From Neoceratodus forsteri (taxonomy: Eukaryota > Chordata > Ceratodontiformes > Ceratodontidae), in NCBI GenBank assembly GCA_016271365.2, contig CM028129.1, forward strand, positions 1,005,591,501-1,005,655,500: 64,000 nucleotides of DNA. The letters are read 5' to 3'. The notes under the pieces were generated by a model. The model saw nothing but the letters and a program-made list of their open reading frames with translations. It searched no databases and was not told the origin of the DNA. The position numbers were made by a program, and so were the translations under genes. Each line of letters begins with the position of its first letter. Position 1 is the stretch's first letter. Of the stretch, positions 59,160 to 64,000 are shown piece by piece.

Positions 59160-61914
59160 TTACTGGCTCAGAACTTTCTCCCCTCCTTCCAACCCCATAT
59201 GTCTGTCCCATGCCCTCTTGAATCCCCCCACCATTTCGGATCCCACCACCTCCCCTGGTAGCCTGTTCCAGGCCTCCACCACTCTCTCTCTCTCTGTGAA
59301 GAACCTCCCCCTGACATTGCCTCTGTATTTCCCTCCTTCCAATCTGAGACTATGCCCCCTTGTTCTAGCTCCCTCCTTCCTTTTGAACAAACTCCCCTTC
59401 TTCACATTATTGATCCCCTTCAAATACTTAAAAGTTTCAATCATGTCCCCCCCATCCCTTCTAGTCTCTAGTGGGTATAGATGCAGCTCCCTCCACCTCT
59501 GTTCATATGTTTTTCCCCACATCCCATGCACCATTTTGGTTGCTCTTTTATGAACCCTCTCCATCCCCTCAATGTCCCTACGTAGGTACAGTCTCCAGAA
59601 CTGTACCCCGTACTCCAGGTGCGGCCTCACCATTGTTTTATACAGCAGCATTAGCACCTCCCCCCTTCTGCTAGTTATGCCCCTTCTAATGCAGGCCAAC
59701 ATACTATTTGCCTTTCCCACCACCTTGCTGCACTGGTTCCCCACCTTAAGGTTGCTCGATATAATAACCCCCAGATCCCTCTCCTGCTCTGTTTCCTTTG
59801 TTTCCTCTCCCTCAAGGGTATAAGCTGCTCGAATTTTTTCCACCCCAGGTGCATCACTGCACACTTTTTCTCATTAAATTTTCATTGCCAGATTTCTGAC
59901 CACCTCTCCAGCTTCTCCAGGTCTTTCCTTATGGCCTCCACTCCACCTTGGGTGTTCACCCTATTACAAACCTTCGTATCATCCATGAATAGGCACATCC
60001 TACCCTGTAGTCCTTCTGCTAGACCACTGACCTAAATGTTAAAAAATAGGGGTCCCAGTACTGACCCCTGAGGCACCCCACTTGTTACCCCCTTTACCCT
60101 GGAATGTACCCCATTTACCCCTACTGTCTGGCTCCTTCCCGTCAACCAGTTTTTGACCCACGTAGTTACCTTCTGGCCCTCCAAGCCTCCAGCTTATTTG
60201 ACTAGTCTTCTCATGGACGGGAAGTCGGCTGGGCCTTACTAAAGTCCAGATAGGCCACGTCCACTGCCCCTCCCTGGTCCACTACCTGCGTCACCCAATT
60301 GAAAAACTCTATCAGGTTGGTCTGACATGACTTCCCATTCATGAAGCCATGCTGCCTTTCATCCTGCATACAACTGGCCACCAGGTAGTCTATCACCCTT
60401 TCTTTTATTAACATCTCCATTACCTTTCCCACCACTGAGGTGAGACTGACAGGGCTGTAGTTTTCGGCCGCCTCCTTGCTTTCTCCCTTGTGTAGTGCAA
60501 CCACCTCCACCCTCTTCCAGTCCCCAGACACCCACCCTGTATCCATGGACAAGTTAAATAGTTTTGTCAAAGGTGCTGCCAGCTCCTCCCTCAGCTCACG
60601 GAGTACCCTTGGATGCAAGCCATCTGGCCCCATTGTTTTATCTACCTTTAACTTGCCCAATTCCTCCCTTACTCTTTCGAATGTGAACATTCTAAAATGC
60701 ATTCTCCTGCATTCCAATTCCTTCCGCTCCAGCTCTGGTCCTCTACCCTCACCCTGTTTCGTGAAGATCGAACAGAAGTAGCTATTTAATACCTCCACTT
60801 TTTCAAAGTTCCCCTCCAGTTTTATTCCTCCCTCCCCCCTCAATCTCACTATTCCCTGCCATGCCATCCTTCTTTCTCCCACATACCTAAAAAAGGTTTT
60901 ATCTCCCCTCTTGGCCTGCTTTACTATTTTCTCCTCAGTGACCTCTTTAGCCCTCCTTATCTTCTGCTCTTCCTCCCTCTTCTTCTCTCTCTATATATGC
61001 CTCCCTATCCTCCTACCTTTGTGTCATCTTATACCTCCTGAATGCCCTTTTCCTCTCCCTGACTGCTCCTGCCACCTCCCTTGTAAACCACAGAGGTCTC
61101 CTCCTCCTTCTTCTGGTCTTCCTAAACTTCTTGACGCAAATTTCAGTGGCTTTCAGTACTCCTCCCTCAATAGCTGCCCATAATTCCTCCACATCCTTTA
61201 TATTCCCCATCCCTGACATTTCTTCCCCAAATATCCTCTTCATTCTGTTAAAGTTTGCTTTCTTGAAGTCCATTACCCTAGTTCTTGTCCTGTTTACTTC
61301 CCTCCCCATTTTTACCCTGAACCTTACAGCCCTATGGTCACGTGTGCCTAATGCTTCCCCCACCTCCACCTCCTCCACACTGTCCCCATTTGTGAAGACT
61401 AAGTCCAATATGTTTTTTCCCTAGTGGGATCCCTTATCAGTTGTTGCAGGAATACCCCTTGTATTGCCTCTAAGAGTCCCCTGCTCCTAGAAGATACCAC
61501 TGCTGGGATCTCCCAGTCGATGTCAGGGAGGTTTAGGTCCCCTACTAGCAGAATCTCCCCTTTTTGTGCAATTTTTGTCACTGACTGCATAAGTTGTTTA
61601 TCCCCCTCTTCCTCCTGCATAGGAGGTCTGTAAACCACCCCACCTTCAATGATTTCCCATTCCTTTTGTCTAAATTGACCCACATTATCTCAGTCTCCCC
61701 CTCCTCTTCTGGCCCCTCCGTGGCCCCAATTTCTTCTTTGACATATAATGCTATCCCCTTTCCTCTTCCCTGCCCTGTCTTTCCTAAGCAGTCTGTAACC
61801 AGGTAAGACTGTCTCCCAGACAAGATGCTCAGTCCACCAGGTCTCACTTACTGCTACTATGTCGAGACCCTCTTCCACCATGGTGGCCTCCGATTCCCCT
61901 AGTTTATTCCCCAA
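59160..61914 (-). pseudogene. LINE copy C ORF2 remnant
   Basis: Order: endonuclease (61690-61914, with LDIVAVSETWW and LPGYRLLRKDR; 61399-61683, with GVVYRPPMQEEEG and LLVGDLNLPDIDW; 61013-61408, with GTRDHRAVRF), reverse transcriptase (60211-60882, with GPDGLHPRVLREL, VVALHKGES, NYSPVSLTSV, RQHGFMNGKSCQTNL and AYLDFSKAQ), and thumb and C-terminus (59160-59864, with RPHLEYGVQFW, ETFKYLKGINNV and AWNRLPGEVV). The polymerase box near 59975-59995 reads FMDDT in a shifted frame. The stretch between 59864 and 60211 is out of frame and stop-containing, so the protein is broken. Confidence 0.9.
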
Positions 61915-61932
61915 GCTCTGGGGCGTTTGCTA

Positions 61933-62156
61933 CTAACCCCCTCCACCATGTAGCCCCCTCTTCCTTATCCTCCCCTTCCAACCCCTCCCTGTTGTTGCAT
62001 GTTGCCTGCTTTTCCTCTCAAGCTCTCTATCTCCAGCATAAGCTGTCTGAACATCCTGCATACTGGACACCCTCCCAACTTCCACCAGGTTCCCAGAAAC
62101 AGTACTGCCCCACACCATTGCAGCTCACAACTCTCCCAGCCTCCCTGTGCCCCCAA
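61933..62156 (-). pseudogene. LINE copy C ORF1 remnant, no esterase
   Basis: In the frame from 62156 the sequence reads SCELQWCG, then GGCPVCRMF and LMLEIESLRGKAG. It aligns with the CxxCG, CPxC and coiled-coil start of the CR1 ORF1 at 35486. The endonuclease follows almost at once, so the SGNH esterase seen in the other two long LINEs is absent. This is either an internal deletion or a subfamily trait. A second overlapping frame (61933-62118) shows a shift. Confidence 0.65.
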
Positions 62157-62290
62157 CCCCAGTCACCCCTACCTCTCCTCTCTCCCCCACATATCCACCT
62201 GTCTCCTTGCCCTGGCCTCCACATCCCCCCTGTCTCTCTTAGTCTCTAAATATTCCACAGCTCTTTACAATTGCATTCATATTTCTATAA

Positions 62291-63280
62291 GAGCTCTAAA
62301 CCTGCAGTAGTGCCACAAAACTCTTACTGTCTTCTTCTGTAGGGACTTACAGCTTCTCTCTCCTCCTCTTGAATGTGCCCTTTGGACCTAGTTGCTAGCT
62401 ACACCCTTTGTAATTCTGCATATGTTATGAGCTAGGCTATTGCTTTGGCTGTGCTGCCTAACTGTTCCTGCCAATTTAAGTAGGTATGGCTTGGCCTTCC
62501 ACTATAAAGGCAGAGCACCCAGGGGTTGGTTCAGGAATGGGGGTAGGTAGTGGGCAGTTCCTATGATACTCTGTGTCTACAAAAAGAATCAAGTTAAAAA
62601 AAAGACAGTTTTCTGTTAAGTACAAGGCAAAAACTCACAAACCTCCAAGCAAACAGATTCTCCTAGTCCTGCTTACACAAACTGGCAAATCCAACTGAAT
62701 GTCAGTTAGGCACACACTTCAGTTTCAACCCTCCCTAATCCCCTAAAATGTGATACCTGCAGTTAAAGTACAGCCTCAGACAATTTCAAAAACTCACAAA
62801 CCTACTGCCAAACAGAGTCTCCTAGTCCTGCTGACACAAACTGGCGAATCCAACAGCACTGGCTACTTACCGAACCTTTCAATAATCCTTACGATGAACT
62901 CATAGAGGTTTTAAGTTGAGAAACTTCACATGTAGACTTGCTTTCAGTGAATAAAGTACTTCATTTTATTTTAAATTGTGCACATCAGTTCAGCAGCAAA
63001 GTAGTCTCAACTGACCTCCTCCACACATTAATAGGAATGCCTCCTGTATGGCTTTCGAAGATGTGAGTGTTCTGGAAACAACGGAGCTGAGCGTGGCAGA
63101 GAATGGGCTGTGATCAGCCTGGTAGAAGGATGCTGGTGATGACACTGTTCTGTTTGCTGCTGGGCAGAAACTTCTTACATATGACTGGACAAAGTCACTC
63201 TTAACATATGCAGTTTTTACACACAAGCATGCAGATCTGGTGTGATCGCTGGTCTCTCCCACCTACCTGATCCAACTATT
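62291..63280. repeat. Intronic stretch with a 161 bp-spaced direct repeat
   Basis: AAAAACTCACAAACCTCC at 62628 recurs as AAAAACTCACAAACCTACTG at 62789. Both continue through TCTCCTAGTCCTGCT and ACACAAACTGGC. The two copies may be 5' untranslated monomers of LINE copy C, as inference. The rest (62860-63280) shows nothing I recognise. Confidence 0.55.
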
Positions 63281-63295
63281 AAAATGTAACTGGTG

Positions 63296-63900
63296 CTGGC
63301 CCGGTGGCACTGAGGCTTGAGGCGCTGGACGCCACACCTCGCGTCACGCCAGCGACCCAGGTTCGGGAACGTCCCGGCTGTTGGGGTCGGCAGGGAGGGA
63401 GTAGGATCGAGCATCCTCAGAGGACAGCTCTCTCTCCTAGGGGGATCCAGGGACATCCCGCAAGGGAGAGACCCCTGGTGGAGACCGGAGGTACTTCCAC
63501 TGCTGGGAGCACAAGCTTAGCCAGAGGCAGACGCCTGGCCAGAACGTGAGCGGACACGTGCACGCTCATGTCCACTGGCGTCAGTGCACGCCTGCCGGCT
63601 TAGGGGTGAAAAGTGGGGAAAAAGGAGGGCACTGGTTGCGGCGGCATGATGGCCATCTCCACGCGGACTCTTCTGGCACCTGGGTGCATGGCATTACTGG
63701 ATCGAGAATGGGTGGGGTTGAGCTCCAGAAGAGTGCTCCCCCACCCCGGCAGAGAGGACAAGCCACGGGGTAGCCATGGAGACTAATGAGGTTGCTGGGG
63801 TGGTTAAAGGGACCTGGCCGGACAGACCTGTGGGTGAAGCCAGGACGTGGCAGGTAGGCAGACCAGTGGCCCTGGGGAGACAAAAAATAGAAGCAAAAAA
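63296..63900 (+). mobile_element. 605 bp GC-rich retroposon with tRNA-like head and 15 bp TSD
   Basis: Flanked by AAAATGTAACTGGTG at 63281-63295 and 63901-63915, and it ends in an A run preceded by AAAAAATAGAAGC. The head TGGCCCGGTGG (63297) fits a pol III A box, and GGTTCGGGAAC (63360) fits a B box. The 63 bp spacing and the GAGGCGCTGGAC word recall a Ser- or Leu-type tRNA with a long variable arm. The body is GC-rich and unlike its surroundings. I read it as a SINE mobilised by a LINE. A retrocopy of another non-coding RNA is the alternative. Confidence 0.72.
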
Positions 63901-63915
63901 AAAATGTAACTGGTG

Positions 63916-64000
63916 GCGGGTGCTCATTCAACCCCACCACCAGTATCTTCCCCATTTGCCCACCCCCACAGTCCAACACTATTTGCCTCCCCCAGCAGTC
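63916..64000. other. Window end, nothing recognised
   Basis: C-rich sequence after the right target-site duplication. Too short to classify. Confidence 0.4.

Larger units (their letters stand above)
59073..62290 (-). mobile_element. Long CR1-clade LINE (copy C), about 3.2 kb or more
   Basis: Minus strand. The tail at 59073 reads AAATTTCTGTGAATCTGTGA. Endonuclease and reverse transcriptase occupy 59160-61914 and a short ORF1 occupies 61933-62156. The 5' end is not sharp, and a duplicated segment at 62628-62855 may belong to its 5' untranslated region. Its tail touches the 5' end of copy B without spacer. Confidence 0.85.

Noticed and set aside
63296..63385. A functional tRNA gene
   Set aside because: The A/B-box words are imperfect, the spacing is long, and the segment continues into a 605 bp unit with an A tail and target duplication, which fits a retroposon better.

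Overview
The window is repeat-dominated vertebrate (probably tetrapod) nuclear DNA lying inside a copine gene. Three short plus-strand exons (26778-26853, 46335-46388, 47507-47568) join in frame and encode the end of the second C2 domain, a lysine-rich linker and the start of the von Willebrand A-like copine domain. They fit the CPNE5/8/9 subgroup, and CPNE8 looks best. No other host gene, tRNA, rRNA or bacterial-style gene is visible. The CR1-type LINEs with TTCTATG-type tails, a probable tRNA-derived SINE and abundant foldback DNA elements suit an amphibian- or reptile-like genome. The species cannot be fixed from this sequence.

Layout. 1-13.4 kb: small multi-hairpin repeats, a pyrimidine-rich tract, a truncated CR1, and a large inverted pair (about 4.5-6.0 and 11.6-12.9 kb) whose middle holds older LINE fragments of a second family. 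13.4-26.7 kb: intron with a minisatellite of 48-56 bp units (15.87-19.70 kb), a decayed LINE (20.85-23.2 kb) and small tandem repeats. 26.8-47.6 kb: the three exons. The 19.5 kb intron between the first two is filled by a second minisatellite of 51-56 bp units, interrupted by a 2.3 kb LINE, a nearly complete 4.5 kb CR1 and a 0.5 kb hAT-like MITE. It also holds a third minisatellite, a 1.3 kb Harbinger-like foldback element and another truncated CR1. 47.68-52.85 kb: a 5.2 kb foldback element with about 210 bp terminal inverted repeats, made of roughly 295 bp palindromic units in tandem, with a 1.6 kb element nested inside. 54.8-62.3 kb: two long minus-strand CR1-clade LINEs end to end. 63.3-63.9 kb: a 605 bp GC-rich retroposon with a 15 bp target-site duplication.

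Several insertions are datable by arithmetic. Removing the element plus one copy of its short target duplication restores the host tandem period, exactly in three cases and to within 2 bp in one. This defines boundaries to the base and shows that the arrays are older than the elements in them. The long open frames in the arrays are by-products of unit lengths divisible by three, not genes. The only coding function supported for the host is the copine, a calcium-dependent phospholipid-binding protein.
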